Positions 1-8,535 of a stretch of 64,000 nucleotides of DNA are shown in pieces; position 1 is the stretch's first letter; each line of letters opens with the position of its first letter. Origin of the DNA: Bradyrhizobium sp. PSBB068 (lineage in GTDB: Bacteria; Pseudomonadota; Alphaproteobacteria; Rhizobiales; Xanthobacteraceae); the NCBI GenBank assembly GCA_016839165.1, contig CP069300.1:1860001-1924000 (forward strand), given 5' to 3'. The translations under genes and the position numbers were made by a program. The notes below the pieces were generated by a model, which saw only the letters and a program-made list of their open reading frames with translations, searched no databases and was not told where the DNA came from.

Positions 1-12
1 TGACGTCTGCAT
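1..12 (-). CDS. Start of next Liv operon gene (partial, four codons)
   Basis: An ATG on the minus strand at 12-10 overlaps the TGA stop of the upstream permease gene (14-12) in a TGATG arrangement, which is typical of translational coupling. Only four codons (M-Q-T-S) lie in the window. In Liv operons the LivH permease gene is normally followed by the second permease, LivM, so that is the likely identity. It is inferred from context only. Confidence 0.35.
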
Positions 13-881
13 CAGCGGCCCCTCCTGGCGCCAAGGCCGCTTGGCCTGAAGGCAAGCGTTAAGAGCAATAGCGCGAACACCACGATCAGCCCGGAATCGG
101 CGCCGACGAACTGGATGCCGAGCGATTCCGCAATCCCCATCATCAGGCTCGCGACCAGCGCGCCCATCACATTGCCGAGCGTCCCCATCACGACGGCGAC
201 GAACGCCATCAGCACGAATACCTGGCCGACGAATGGATAGGCCGAATAGAACGGCATCAGGAGCGAGCCGGCGGCGCCTGCGAGCGCCAGCGCGGTGCCG
301 AAGGCGACCGCGAACACGCGGTTCGGATTGATCCCCATCAGCATCGCGACGTCGCGGTTCTGCGATGCCGCACGCATGGCGCGGCCAAGATCGGTGGTGT
401 GCAGGAATACCCAGAGCAGGCCGCTCAGCGCCATCGCGACCGCGAAGGCGATCAGCTTGGCCACGGGAACATACAGCCCGCCGATGTGCCACGCTTCGTC
501 CGAATAGAAAGTGTGGACGGTGCGGTAATTGGCGCTGAACAACATCAGCGAGAGGTTCAACAGCAAGAGCGACAGCGCGAAGGTCAGGAAGATCTGCGGC
601 ATGTCGTTCGGTCCGAGCACCCTGCGGATCAGGAAATGCTGGATCAGGACGCCGGCGAGGAACAGCGCCGGCATCGAGACCACCAGCGAGACCAGCGGAT
701 CGATGCCGAACTGGGTGGCGAGGAAGAACGAGATGTACATCCCGATCATCACGAACTCGCCTTGGGCGAAATTGACGATCTTGACCACGCCGAAGATCAG
801 CGTGACGCCGATGCTGACAAGCGCGTAGATGCCGCCGATGAGCAGGCCGTTGATGACAGCCTGGGCCAGTGTCTCCCACAT
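12..881 (-). CDS. Branched-chain amino acid ABC transporter permease, LivH family
   Basis: Inner-membrane permease of a Liv/HAAT-type ABC importer for branched-chain amino acids or related carboxylates. The 289 residues are mostly hydrophobic with about eight membrane spans. The family N-terminal motif NFAQGEF is at residues 37-43. The cytoplasmic coupling segment beginning GRAMRAASQN is near residue 166 and is followed by MGINP. Length is normal for LivH. It lies 16 bases downstream of the substrate-binding protein gene and its stop overlaps the next start, so it belongs to one operon whose remaining genes are outside the window. Substrate is not readable from the sequence. Confidence 0.93.
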   Translation of the reverse strand: MWETLAQAVINGLLIGGIYALVSIGVTLIFGVVKIVNFAQGEFVMIGMYISFFLATQFGIDPLVSLVVSMPALFLAGVLIQHFLIRRVLGPNDMPQIFLTFALSLLLLNLSLMLFSANYRTVHTFYSDEAWHIGGLYVPVAKLIAFAVAMALSGLLWVFLHTTDLGRAMRAASQNRDVAMLMGINPNRVFAVAFGTALALAGAAGSLLMPFYSAYPFVGQVFVLMAFVAVVMGTLGNVMGALVASLMMGIAESLGIQFVGADSGLIVVFALLLLTLAFRPSGLGARRGR

Positions 882-897
882 GCGATGCGACCGTGGT

Positions 898-2151
898 TCA
901 GGTCTTCATCAGCGGGGCGCGGGCGTCTTCCTTGGGGAAGATGCTGGCGAGGTCGGCGTTCTGCCACTGCACGCCGACCGGACGGCCATAGACGTTCTTG
1001 CCGTCGGGGCCGAACTTCACCTTGCCGCCCGGCGCCATCGCGGCAAAGCCCGAGGAGACGTCCAGGGTCGAGAGTGCCTCGCGCACCTTCTTCGGGTCGG
1101 CGGAGGCGGCGCGTTCCAGCGCGTCGGCCAGCATGAAGGTCTGCGCGACCAGCCCGCCGGCATATTCGAACGCGAACTCGCCGGTGCGCTTCTTGAATTC
1201 GGCATTGACCTTCTGCGCATCGTCGTTGACGTCGTGGTTCCAGTGCGCGACGCCCTGCAGGCCCTCGGCCGCCTTGCCGACGTTCTTGTAGAAGTCCGGC
1301 ATCACAAAGCCGCCCGAGCCGCCATTGATCGCGATGTTGAGTCCGACCTGCTTCACGGTGCGCACGATCAGGATGAGATCGTTGAGGTAGGACAGCGAGA
1401 ACAGCGTGTTGGCGCCGGAGGCCTTGACCTTGTTGATCAGCGGGCTGGCATCGGTGAAGCCGGCCGAGTAGGGCTCGAACATCACGATCTCGACGCCTTC
1501 GCCCGGCGCCAGCTCCTTCAGCCCGTTCGAGGTCGAGGTGCCGAACGCGGTGTTCTCGAAGATGACGGCGACCTTGGCCTGATCGCTGACGAGCTTGGCC
1601 ATCTGCAACTGCGCCTTGGCGAATTGCGAGGCGCGTGCGAACGGCGTGAAAGTGTAGCTGCGTCCCTTGTTGAGCTGGTCGGAGCTCGATCCGGTGATGA
1701 TCGGAACGTGAGCGCGCTCGCACACCTCGCTCGCGATCAAGGTCAGGGCGCTGGCGTAGCAGCCATGGATCGCCGACAGCTTGTTGCCGGTGATGAGACG
1801 GTCGGTCTCGGTGCGCGTCACCGTGGTGTCGCTCTGCACGTCGGAGACGATGAGGTTGAGTTTGGCGCCGCCGAGCGACTTGATGCCGCCGGCCTCGTTG
1901 ACCATGTCGACCGCGAGCTTCGCCGCGGCCACGCAGCCGGTGCCGATCTGCGCCATGCTGCCGGTGGTCGGATAGAGCGCGCCGATATTGATCGGATCGG
2001 CGGCCCAGCCCCGGATCGGGACCGCGCCGAATGCGCCGGCTGCGAGCACGCCACCGGTCCGGGCGAGGAATTTGCGGCGGTTCAGCTTCTTCTGCGAGGC
2101 TTTGGACGGTGCGACATTATTAATGGCCGGCGGCTTGCGGTCCTCTGTCAT
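898..2151 (-). CDS. ABC transporter substrate-binding protein, Liv (HAAT) family, Tat-exported
   Basis: Periplasmic binding protein (417 aa, type 1 fold) that delivers ligand to the LivH-type permease just downstream. The N-terminus carries a twin-arginine signal, NRRKFLA at residues 24-30, followed by an Ala/Gly-rich hydrophobic stretch and a likely cleavage after GWA at residue 50. Mature sequence starts DPINIGALYP, as in Liv/urea/amide-binding proteins, and continues with a ligand-cleft region (TGSMAQIG). It is probably the first gene of the operon, with about 300 bases of non-coding sequence upstream. Annotators often label such proteins urea or amide binding. Ligand unknown. Confidence 0.92.
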   Translation of the reverse strand: MTEDRKPPAINNVAPSKASQKKLNRRKFLARTGGVLAAGAFGAVPIRGWAADPINIGALYPTTGSMAQIGTGCVAAAKLAVDMVNEAGGIKSLGGAKLNLIVSDVQSDTTVTRTETDRLITGNKLSAIHGCYASALTLIASEVCERAHVPIITGSSSDQLNKGRSYTFTPFARASQFAKAQLQMAKLVSDQAKVAVIFENTAFGTSTSNGLKELAPGEGVEIVMFEPYSAGFTDASPLINKVKASGANTLFSLSYLNDLILIVRTVKQVGLNIAINGGSGGFVMPDFYKNVGKAAEGLQGVAHWNHDVNDDAQKVNAEFKKRTGEFAFEYAGGLVAQTFMLADALERAASADPKKVREALSTLDVSSGFAAMAPGGKVKFGPDGKNVYGRPVGVQWQNADLASIFPKEDARAPLMKT

Positions 2152-2452
2152 GGCGTTCCCCCTGTGCGACCACGGCGCGGCTCTCCGTCCGCTCGCTTAT
2201 TATTTTTGGCTCAAGCGGGGCGCATAAGAGCACGTAATTTGCCAATCGCAAAGACGATAGCCGCCGGGGCGCTGAGCAAACGCGTTGCGAGTGGTGCGTC
2301 GCAGCAATCACGCGACGCGCGTATGCCGACAACTTCGATGCGTGGGAGTTGCCGACGGACACGGCAGTATTATTGATAATCGGATGACCCAACGGACCGG
2401 CACGGACACTGCCGGCCGGCCTGCCGGATTATTCGATCGACCGCTGCAACTT
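2152..2452. other. Intergenic gap, promoter region of the Liv operon
   Basis: About 300 bases between two minus-strand genes. The half next to the binding-protein gene is AT-richer (near 2195-2250) and should hold the operon promoter, but I could not match a convincing -35/-10 pair. No RNA gene, repeat or T-tailed terminator was seen. Confidence 0.5.
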
Positions 2453-3520
2453 CTATTCCGCGCTTGCCACCAGCTTGAAGCGCGGCTTGGCTTCCATCAG
2501 GCTGCGATAGGCGGCGAGATAATCGAGGGCCATCCGCCGTGCGGTGAACCGGGTCTCGAACTGCTTGCGGATCGCGTCGCGGTTGAGCATCGACAGGCGC
2601 CCGACCGAGGAGATCGCGCTGATCTCGTCCTCGACGATGAAGCCGGTCAGGCCATCTTCGATGATCTCCGGCACTGAGCCGCGGTTATAGGCGATGACGG
2701 GCGTGCCGCAGGCCATCGCCTCGATCATCACGAGGCCGAACGGCTCCGGCCAGTCGATCGGAACCAGCAGACCGATCGCGCCGCTGAGAAAGTCCGGCTT
2801 CTCGCGGTCGCTGATTTCGCCGATGAACTCGACCAGCGGATTGTCGGCGATCAGCGGCTTGATCAACTCGTCGTAATATTCCTGGTCGGCGCGATCGACC
2901 TTGGCCGCGATCTTCAGCGGAATGCCGCAACGGGTTGCGATCCTGATCGCGCGATCGACGCCTTTCTCCGGCGCGATGCGCCCGAGCACGGCGAGATAGG
3001 ATTGCCTGGCCGGTTGCGGCGTCAGCAGATTCTCCGGCAGGCCGTGATGGATGGTGCGCACCCAGTGCGCCTGCGGCACCGGCCGGCGCTGCGCATTCGA
3101 GATCGAGATCACCGGGATCTTGGAGAAAGTGTTGAAGACCGGCTGATGCTCCGGCAGGTCGAGCCGTCCGTGCAGCGTGGTCACGAACGGCGTCGGCTGC
3201 CGCGCAAACAGCGACCACGGATAATAGTCGAGATGGCAGTGCAGGAAGTCGAACTCCTCGTCGTCGGCCTTCTGCCGCACGCGTTCCAGCATCACCATGT
3301 GCAGCGCATTGGGATCGCGGACGGAGCCGTCGAGGCGCAGTGCCTTCGGCCAAGTCGCATCGAGCTTCGCGGAGGTCTGTGAATCGCCACTGGCGAACAA
3401 CGTCACGTCATGTCCAAGGGTTACCAGTTCTTCGGTCAGCCAGTGCACGACCCGTTCGGTGCCGCCGTAGAGCTTGGGGGGAACAGCCTCCGTCAGCGGG
3501 GCAACCTGCGCGATGCGCAT
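2453..3520 (-). CDS. Glycosyltransferase family 4 (GT-B fold)
   Basis: Retaining glycosyltransferase of 355 residues, cytoplasmic. The start chosen is the ATG at 3520 (MRIAQVAPLTEAVPPKLYGG), preceded by AGGAGACGGAG; 22 extra upstream codons are open but unlike the family. The N-terminal domain has the glycine loop LYGGTERVV (residues 18-26). The C-terminal nucleotide-sugar domain has GRIAPEKG (180-187) and the E-x7-E signature EPFGLVMIE (E259, E267), then ACGTPVIA. Donor and acceptor are unknown. It is divergent from an ABC exporter and a debranching-type glucosidase, so a role in making a glucan or envelope glycoside is a reasonable inference. Confidence 0.9.
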   Translation of the reverse strand: MRIAQVAPLTEAVPPKLYGGTERVVHWLTEELVTLGHDVTLFASGDSQTSAKLDATWPKALRLDGSVRDPNALHMVMLERVRQKADDEEFDFLHCHLDYYPWSLFARQPTPFVTTLHGRLDLPEHQPVFNTFSKIPVISISNAQRRPVPQAHWVRTIHHGLPENLLTPQPARQSYLAVLGRIAPEKGVDRAIRIATRCGIPLKIAAKVDRADQEYYDELIKPLIADNPLVEFIGEISDREKPDFLSGAIGLLVPIDWPEPFGLVMIEAMACGTPVIAYNRGSVPEIIEDGLTGFIVEDEISAISSVGRLSMLNRDAIRKQFETRFTARRMALDYLAAYRSLMEAKPRFKLVASAE

Positions 3521-3833
3521 TCTCCGTCTCCTGTTTGTAATGTGGAATGAACTGCCCTCAGCCCTCTGATGGCACCGACATGCCAAAGACGGGAACGTTC
3601 TCGCACGTGCGAGGTTCCTTAGGTGTGGGAGATCTGCCGCTTCTTTCTTCCATCACACTGTGGTCTTGCTGATGCCATCACGCTCCAACAGGTTTTCGCC
3701 GACGCCAGCGTTGCAAAATTGTTGCGCAGTGATGGCTGCATCAAGAAATCCAAGCGCCGCCCTTCGCGTCATCGTGCACGAGAGCTTCAATTAAAATTTT
3801 CTCGTTCACCTTCAACAGCTTTTGCAGGACGTC
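3521..3833. other. Divergent intergenic region between glycosyltransferase and ABC exporter
   Basis: This 313-base gap must hold promoters for both divergent genes. An AT-rich run (TTAAAATTTTCTCG near 3791) lies shortly before the exporter start. No regulatory palindrome or RNA gene was recognised. Confidence 0.4.
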
Positions 3834-5597
3834 ATGGACCATCTGTCAGGATACGCGCATCGCCCGTTCCCTTTTGTGCTGCGCTATCTGCGCCGGCGGC
3901 TTCCGTCGCATGTTGTAATCTTGTCGGCTGTCGTCGCAGCGGTTGCCTGCTCGGTAGGCACGCAATATGGCGTGAAGAACCTGGTCGACGCGCTGTCGGC
4001 CGGGCCGTCGGCCGCGCATGGCGTATGGCTGGCATTCGCGCTGCTCATGTCGCTGATCGCCGCCGACAACTTCCTGTGGCGGATCGCGAGCTGGACCGCG
4101 AGCTACACCTTCGTCAGCGTCTCCGGCGACCTGCGCCGCGACATGTTCCGCCATCTCACCGGCCACGCGCCGAGCTATTTCACCGACCGGCTGCCGGGCA
4201 TGCTGACCAGCCGGATCACGGCGACGTCGAACGCGGTGTTTACAGTCGAGAACATGTTCGTATGGAATGTGTTGCCGCCGTGCATCGCAACCTTTGCCGC
4301 GATCACCCTGGTTGGGACCGTAAGCCTGACAATGTCAGCCGTGCTGATCCTGATCGCGGGAACCATGGTGGTGGCAATGTTCCGCATGGCCGCCGCCGGC
4401 CGACCCTTGCATGACGATTTTGCCAACCGGGCGGCCGCGGTCGATGGCGAGATGGTCGATGTGATCAACAATTTGCCGCTGGTGCGCGCGTTCTGCGGCC
4501 TCGGCTACGAGCACGACCGCTTCGATGCGACGGTGAATCGGGAACTGGTCGCGCGCGGCCGTTCCCTGCGCTATCTCGAAAAGCTCCGCCTCGTTCACGC
4601 TGCCGTGACCGTCGTTCTGACTATTGCGATGTTGGCCTGGGCGCTCTCGCTCTGGCAGCAGGGCCAGGCCACGACCGGCGACGTCGTGCTGGTCTGCACG
4701 CTCGGCATCTCGATCCTCAGCGCGACTCGCGATCTCGCCGTTGCGCTGGTCGACGTCACCCAGCATGTCGCGCGCCTCACCGAGGCGCTGGCGACGCTGT
4801 TGCAGCCGCACGAGCTGAAGGACCATCCGGAAGCCGAGGTGCTGGTGAAGAGCGGTGCAGCGATCGCGTTTAACAACGTGTCGTTCCGATATCCCGGCGG
4901 CCTGCAGGTGTTCGAGCGCTTCAGCCTCCGCATCCAGCCCGGCCAGCGCGTCGGCCTGGTCGGCCAGTCCGGCGGCGGCAAGTCAACACTATTTACCCTT
5001 CTGCAGCGCTTTTACGATGTCGAGCAGGGCAGCATCGCGGTCGACGGCCAGGATATCTCGCGCGTCACCCAGCAGAGCCTCCGTGCGGCAATCTCGGTGG
5101 TGCCACAGGACATCTCGCTGTTCCACCGTTCGATCCTGGAGAACATCCGCTACGGTCGGCCGGACGCCACCGACGATGAAGTGCTGCGCGCGGCGATCGC
5201 GGCGCGCTGCGACTTCATCGAGAGCCTGCCCGAGGGCATGAACACCATCGTCGGCGATCGCGGCGTCAAGGTTTCGGGCGGACAGCGCCAGCGCATCGCG
5301 ATCGCGCGCGCGTTCCTGAAGGACGCGCCGATCCTGCTGCTCGACGAGGCCACGGCGGCGCTCGATGCCGAATCCGAGGAGGCGATCCGTGAGGCGTTGT
5401 CGCGCCTGATGCGCGGGCGTACGGTGGTCGCGATCGCACACCGCCTCGCGACGCTGCGCAGCTTCGACCGCGTGGTCGTGCTGCAGGGCGGCCGGATCGT
5501 CGAGGACGGTCCGCCCGATATCCTGGTGAAGGGAAGGGGTCCGTACCGCGACCTCGTGGCGCGCGAAATGGGCCGCCTTTCCACCAGCGCGGCCTGA
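3834..5597 (+). CDS. ABC exporter, fused permease-ATPase (MsbA/lipid-glycan flippase type)
   Basis: Half-transporter of 587 residues from the ATG at 3834; an in-frame TTG at 3822 is an alternative, but AGGA at 3826-3829 fits the ATG. The N-terminal transmembrane domain (about residues 1-320) has six predicted spans and the ABC_membrane segment around SGDLRRDMFRHL and YFTDRLPG. The nucleotide-binding domain has Walker A GQSGGGKST (377-385), the Q-loop VVPQDISLF, signature VSGGQRQR, Walker B ILLLDEATAALD and H-loop IAHRLAT, all intact. It should act as a homodimer exporting a lipid, glycan or drug. Its neighbours are a GT4 glycosyltransferase (divergent) and a glucosidase 86 bases downstream, which favours a glycan-related cargo (inference). 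Confidence 0.9.
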   Translation: MDHLSGYAHRPFPFVLRYLRRRLPSHVVILSAVVAAVACSVGTQYGVKNLVDALSAGPSAAHGVWLAFALLMSLIAADNFLWRIASWTASYTFVSVSGDLRRDMFRHLTGHAPSYFTDRLPGMLTSRITATSNAVFTVENMFVWNVLPPCIATFAAITLVGTVSLTMSAVLILIAGTMVVAMFRMAAAGRPLHDDFANRAAAVDGEMVDVINNLPLVRAFCGLGYEHDRFDATVNRELVARGRSLRYLEKLRLVHAAVTVVLTIAMLAWALSLWQQGQATTGDVVLVCTLGISILSATRDLAVALVDVTQHVARLTEALATLLQPHELKDHPEAEVLVKSGAAIAFNNVSFRYPGGLQVFERFSLRIQPGQRVGLVGQSGGGKSTLFTLLQRFYDVEQGSIAVDGQDISRVTQQSLRAAISVVPQDISLFHRSILENIRYGRPDATDDEVLRAAIAARCDFIESLPEGMNTIVGDRGVKVSGGQRQRIAIARAFLKDAPILLLDEATAALDAESEEAIREALSRLMRGRTVVAIAHRLATLRSFDRVVVLQGGRIVEDGPPDILVKGRGPYRDLVAREMGRLSTSAA

Positions 5598-5682
5598 TCC
5601 CCGCGTCATCAAGCCTGTGCTTGCGTTCCCGTGCGTTCGTTGAGCTTAGGATTCGAGCTGAGAAGAGTCGCCAGAGGTTCAG

Positions 5683-7884
5683 ATGGCAGCTGACGTCGTT
5701 ACGCAGATCATCACCGCTCGTATCACTGAGCACGTAGCCGAATCGCCGTTCTACATTCCGATGACCGGGCCGGCGGCGCGGCCGCGGCGCTCGCTCAAGC
5801 ATGACGACACCTTCATCGTGCTCGATAGCCATGGCGACATCGGCGCCTCGGCCGGCGGGCCGGACGGCCTGTTCAACGCCGACACCCGCTACCTCGCGCG
5901 GCTGGAAATGGTGCTGGAGGACGTGCAGCCCTTGCTGCTCGGCTCCAACATGCGCGACGACAATTCGGCGCTGACGGTCGATCTCACCAATTCCGACGTC
6001 TATCGCGACGGCCGCCTGACGTTGCAGAAGGACACGCTGCACATCGTGCGCTCGATCTTCCTGTGGCGCGGCACCGCCTATCAGCGCATTGGCCTGCAGA
6101 ACCACGGCGATCATGCCGCGAGCTTCGATCTGACGCTGCTGTTCGACAATGACTTCGCCGACCTGTTCGAGGTGCGCGGCGAGCGGCGGCCGCGGCGTGG
6201 CATCGGTTCGAGCAAGCTGCTCGGCCCGACCGACGTGGTGCTGGAGTATTGCGGTCTCGACGAGCAGACGCGGATCACCGCGCTGCATTTCGATCCGCGG
6301 CCGACCCGGCTGTCGGTCAACGCCGCGACCTATCATTTCGATCTCGAGCCGGGGCAGCTCACCTCGTTGTTCGTTGCAGTGTCCTGCAACAAGCCGATCA
6401 TGCAGAAGCCGGTGCCGTTTTTCCGCGGGCTCCTGGCGCACCGGCGCGAGATGCGGAATTCGTCGGCTGGTGCGGCCTCGATCGAAACCTCGAACAACAT
6501 CTTCAACGAGGTGCTGTGCCAGGCGATGGCCGACCTCAACATGCTGATGACGGAGACGCCGCAGGGCCGTTATCCCTATGCCGGTATTCCCTGGTATTCG
6601 ACGACGTTCGGCCGCGACGGCCTGATCACCGCGTTGCAGATGCTGTGGGTCGATCCGCGGATCGCCAAGGGCGTTCTGAAGCGGCTGGCGCTGTTCCAGG
6701 CCAAGGCGGTCGATCCGCTCGCCGATGCCGCCCCCGGCAAGATCCTGCACGAGATGCGCGGCGGCGAGATGGCCGCGCTGCGCGAGGTGCCGTTCGCGCA
6801 ATATTACGGCAGCGTCGATTCGACGCCGCTGTTCGTGCTGCTCGCGGGGCTCTATCTGGAGCGCACCGGCGACGTCGAGACGTTGCGCGAGCTGTGGCCG
6901 GCGGTCGAGGCCGGATTGCAGTGGATCGACGGTCCGGGTGATCCCGACCGCGACGGCTTCGTCGAGTATCAGCGCGCCACCGAAAAGGGACTGCGGAACC
7001 AGGGCTGGAAGGACTCCTTCGACGCCATCTTTCACGCCGATGGCACGCTTGCCGAGGGCAATATCGCGCTGGCTGAAGTGCAGGGCTATGTGTTCGCCGG
7101 CAAGCAGCTCGCCGCGCGCGCGGCGCGCACGCTCGGCTTTGCGGACAAGGCGTTGAAGCTCGAAGCCGAGGCCGAACGGCTGCGCGCGCGGTTCGAGGAG
7201 GCATTCTGGTGCGAAGAGCTCGGCACCTATGCGGTCGCGCTCGACGGCGCCAAGCAGCCCTGCAGGGTGCGCACGTCGAATGCCGGACAGACCTTGTTTT
7301 CCGGCATGGTGCGCCAAGACCGCGCGCGACGGGTCGCCGCGGATCTGATGAGCCAAAAATTCTTCTCGGGCTGGGGAATCCGAACCGTCGCCGTCGGCGA
7401 AGCGCGCTACAATCCGATGTCGTATCACGACGGCTCGATCTGGCCGCATGACAACGCGCTGATCGCGCTCGGATTGGCCCGCTACGGCCTCAAGCGTTCG
7501 GTCGCGCATCTTTTCAAAGGGCTGTTCGACGCCGCGAGCTATATGGAGCTACGGCGGCTGCCCGAGCTGTTCTGCGGCTTCCGCCGCGAGCGCCGGCGCG
7601 GCCCGGTGCTCTATCCCGTGGCCTGCGCGCCGCAGGCGTGGGCCAGCGCGACGCCGTTCACGCTGCTGGAGGCCGCGCTCGGGCTGGAATTCGACACCGC
7701 GCGCGGCGAGATCCGCTTGCGTGATCCGTGCCTGCCGGAGTTCCTCAACGACGTGGTGCTGCGCGATCTCAGGCTCGGCGCATCCAGCGTCGATCTGCGG
7801 CTGCGCCGCCACGGCGATGAGGTGTCACTCGAAGTGTTGCGGACGCGCGGCCAGATCCAGGTGTCGATCGTGTTGACGCATTGA
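5683..7884 (+). CDS. Amylo-alpha-1,6-glucosidase / glycogen-debranching-type glycoside hydrolase
   Basis: Protein of 733 residues with the two-domain layout of bacterial debranching-type hydrolases. An N-terminal beta-rich domain (about 35-250; LNADTRYLAR-like segment at 64-73) is followed by an (alpha/alpha)6 barrel. Barrel landmarks are the WYSTTFGRDGL segment near 303-313, the QGWKDSFDAI segment near 440, and SIWPHDNALIALGL near 585-598, whose acidic residues are the likely catalytic and substrate-contact positions. Predicted to hydrolyse alpha-1,6 branches of glycogen or a related alpha-glucan. No signal peptide is evident, so it is likely cytoplasmic. It follows the ABC exporter and precedes a PRC-barrel gene. 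The true linkage specificity is not readable from the sequence. Confidence 0.88.
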   Translation: MAADVVTQIITARITEHVAESPFYIPMTGPAARPRRSLKHDDTFIVLDSHGDIGASAGGPDGLFNADTRYLARLEMVLEDVQPLLLGSNMRDDNSALTVDLTNSDVYRDGRLTLQKDTLHIVRSIFLWRGTAYQRIGLQNHGDHAASFDLTLLFDNDFADLFEVRGERRPRRGIGSSKLLGPTDVVLEYCGLDEQTRITALHFDPRPTRLSVNAATYHFDLEPGQLTSLFVAVSCNKPIMQKPVPFFRGLLAHRREMRNSSAGAASIETSNNIFNEVLCQAMADLNMLMTETPQGRYPYAGIPWYSTTFGRDGLITALQMLWVDPRIAKGVLKRLALFQAKAVDPLADAAPGKILHEMRGGEMAALREVPFAQYYGSVDSTPLFVLLAGLYLERTGDVETLRELWPAVEAGLQWIDGPGDPDRDGFVEYQRATEKGLRNQGWKDSFDAIFHADGTLAEGNIALAEVQGYVFAGKQLAARAARTLGFADKALKLEAEAERLRARFEEAFWCEELGTYAVALDGAKQPCRVRTSNAGQTLFSGMVRQDRARRVAADLMSQKFFSGWGIRTVAVGEARYNPMSYHDGSIWPHDNALIALGLARYGLKRSVAHLFKGLFDAASYMELRRLPELFCGFRRERRRGPVLYPVACAPQAWASATPFTLLEAALGLEFDTARGEIRLRDPCLPEFLNDVVLRDLRLGASSVDLRLRRHGDEVSLEVLRTRGQIQVSIVLTH

Positions 7885-7931
7885 GCGTCGCTGCGCGGCA
7901 CGCGCGCTACGGAAATTGTGGGGAGAGCAAC

Positions 7932-8447
7932 ATGCGTCCGAGGATCATGGTTGTTGCAGCGGCGTTGCTGACATGTGCTGGTGTCCGCGCCGCCGACGAT
8001 GCGTCGCCGTCGCCGGTACCATCACCGCCGGCAGCGGCCCAAGCGCCGGCGGAAACTCCCGCGCCGCCAGCGGCCGCCGCGGCAAAGGAGTCTCCACCGC
8101 CGTCGGTGACGGTGATCGGCGCGCGTGACGCGCACGGCATTCTCGGGCGCGACGTGCGCAGTTCCGCCAATGAGGACATGGGTCGCATCGTCGACGTCAT
8201 CGTCGACCGCGACGGCAAGGTGCGCGCCGCGGTGATCGATTTCGGCGGCTTTCTCGGGGTCGGCAGCCGCAAGATCGTGGTCGACTGGAACGCGCTGCGG
8301 TTCGCCGGCGTTTCCAGCAAGAGCGACAGCATCACGCTGGACCTCAACAAGCAGCAGGTGAGCGCTGCGCCTGAATACAAGGAAGATACGCCGCTGATCG
8401 TGCTGGGCGCGGCCGGCAATCTCCATCCATGGGATTACGAGCATTAG
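7932..8447 (+). CDS. Secreted PRC-barrel domain protein
   Basis: 171 residues from the ATG at 7932, which has GGGAGAGCAAC just upstream. It has a Sec signal peptide (MRPRIMVVAAALLTCAGVRA), then an Ala/Pro-rich linker (about 21-60), then one PRC-barrel domain (about 65-150) with the typical LGRDV...DMGRIVDVIVDRDGKVRAAVIDFGGFLG pattern, broken here only for description. PRC-barrel proteins bind RNA, photosynthetic complexes or unknown partners; secreted versions are common in rhizobia and have no assigned role. It sits 47 bases after the debranching enzyme and may be co-transcribed with it. Confidence 0.85.
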   Translation: MRPRIMVVAAALLTCAGVRAADDASPSPVPSPPAAAQAPAETPAPPAAAAAKESPPPSVTVIGARDAHGILGRDVRSSANEDMGRIVDVIVDRDGKVRAAVIDFGGFLGVGSRKIVVDWNALRFAGVSSKSDSITLDLNKQQVSAAPEYKEDTPLIVLGAAGNLHPWDYEH

Positions 8448-8535
8448 GGGGCAGAAGCTGGTCGCGCGTCCGAACTCTTCCTTCGAGGCGGTTGGCGACG
8501 ATCGTGACGAGCGATCTGCCGGTGGCACTCATGTT

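Noticed and set aside
829..2376. A 515-codon open frame on the plus strand
   Set aside because: Antisense to the Liv binding protein, which has a clear Tat signal and family motifs; the plus frame is a composition artefact.
5266..7509. A 747-codon open frame on the minus strand
   Set aside because: It is antisense to the debranching enzyme, rich in Arg/His/Gln as expected from reading GC-rich codons backwards, and has no start signal or protein motif.
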